From Planctomycetes bacterium UBA1662 (lineage in GTDB: Bacteria; Planctomycetota; UBA8108), in the NCBI GenBank assembly GCA_002320775.1, contig DCKY01000276.1, positions 1-5,673 on the forward strand: 5,673 nt of DNA, read 5' to 3'. Shown piece by piece: positions 5,286 to 5,673 of this stretch (positions are counted from its first letter, which is position 1; each line of letters begins with the position of its first letter). The notes under the pieces were generated by a model. That model had not been told where the DNA came from, made no database searches, and worked only from the letters and a program-made list of their open reading frames with translations. Both the position numbers and the translations under genes were made by a program.

Positions 5286-5673
5286 TGCTCGAGCTCGTTA
5301 TTTTCATAGTGCTCCTGCTGCTGGGTTTTATCATCGGCAAATCCAAGGAGCGCAAACACTACAGGAATATCGGTATCCGGGAGGAAGCCTTCCTGGACAA
5401 ACCCGCCATCACTGCCAGGGTGCCGTCGAGCGAAAACATTGCTCACGCGGACCTCGCCATTGGCTCGGTCGTAGTCTCGATCGACTACTTCAAGCGGTTC
5501 CTCTCGTCCTGGAGGATGATCTTCGGCGGGGAGCTGAAGGCCTACTCCCCGCTTCTTGACCGCGGCAAGAGAGAGGCCATCCTTCGAATGAAGGAGTCCG
5601 TACCCGGAGCGGATGAATACATCAACTGCAGAATGGAGACCGCCACTATCAGCTCAGGCAAGGGCAAGGCCAT
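5285..5673 (+). CDS. Membrane-anchored YbjQ-like protein (3' end outside window)
   Basis: The first 129 residues of a gene that runs off the window. Residues 4-18 (LVIFIVLLLLGFIIG) form one transmembrane segment followed by a basic stretch (KSKERKHYR). By the positive-inside rule this places the rest in the cytoplasm. Residues ~58-129 match the YbjQ fold: LAIGSVVVSIDYFKRFLSSW, then MIFGGELKAYSPLLDRGKREAILRMKE, with GGELKxY (81-87) identical to the motif at 44-50 of the gene before it. They look like distant paralogues kept as a pair, one soluble and one anchored. The start ATG at 5285 shares its A with the TGA stop of the upstream gene, with GAGGG at 5276-5280 as ribosome site. The role is unknown; a shared oligomer at the membrane is an inference. 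Confidence 0.82.
   Translation, partial: MLELVIFIVLLLLGFIIGKSKERKHYRNIGIREEAFLDKPAITARVPSSENIAHADLAIGSVVVSIDYFKRFLSSWRMIFGGELKAYSPLLDRGKREAILRMKESVPGADEYINCRMETATISSGKGKA

Overview
The window looks like chromosomal DNA of a free-living bacterium. All five supported genes lie on the + strand. The coding DNA from the end of ureF onward is about 60% G+C or more, while the first ~560 bases are nearer 40%. The best lineage hint is the large secreted protein, which combines a signal peptide, paired EF-hands with Gly/Pro/Arg-rich linkers, a CotH-kinase-like domain and a C-terminal lamin-tail domain. From general knowledge this combination is common in Planctomycetota and Verrucomicrobiota (the PVC group). 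There is no rRNA or other marker gene in the window, so this placement is an inference.

Layout: bases 1-559 hold no convincing gene. They are AT-rich, carry several short perfect or near-perfect hairpins, and end in a good sigma70-type promoter candidate (about 480-509). Next comes a tight two-gene urease-maturation unit. ureF (560-1228) is followed after 19 bp by ureG (1248-2048), whose N-terminus is a 42-residue tail with 16 histidines. Both proteins read like the plant-type branch of these families. No urease subunit gene (ureA, ureB, ureC), ureE or ureD/ureH is in the window. UreG is the GTPase and UreF its partner in delivering nickel to apo-urease. The His-rich tail is a plausible nickel reservoir that could stand in for UreE.

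A 147-bp gap with a consensus TATAAT box separates ureG from the 879-residue secreted CotH/EF-hand/lamin-tail protein (2196-4835). This gene has a 15-bp tandem repeat between its EF-hands and a Gly/Arg/Pro-rich insert immediately after the CotH active-site Asp motif. After a further 138 bp come two YbjQ-family (heavy-metal-binding domain) genes that overlap by one base at TGATG. The first is a small soluble protein (4974-5285). The second is a membrane-anchored paralogue (5285 to the window end, incomplete).

The groups ureFG, cotH-like and ybjQ pair are probably three separate transcription units. Apart from a loose metal-binding theme (nickel, calcium, putative heavy metal), nothing ties them into one system. 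I see no mobile element, CRISPR array, tRNA or rRNA. I found no clearly undescribed system. The most interesting items are the His-tailed UreG, the altered and interrupted CotH active site, and the soluble/membrane YbjQ pair.
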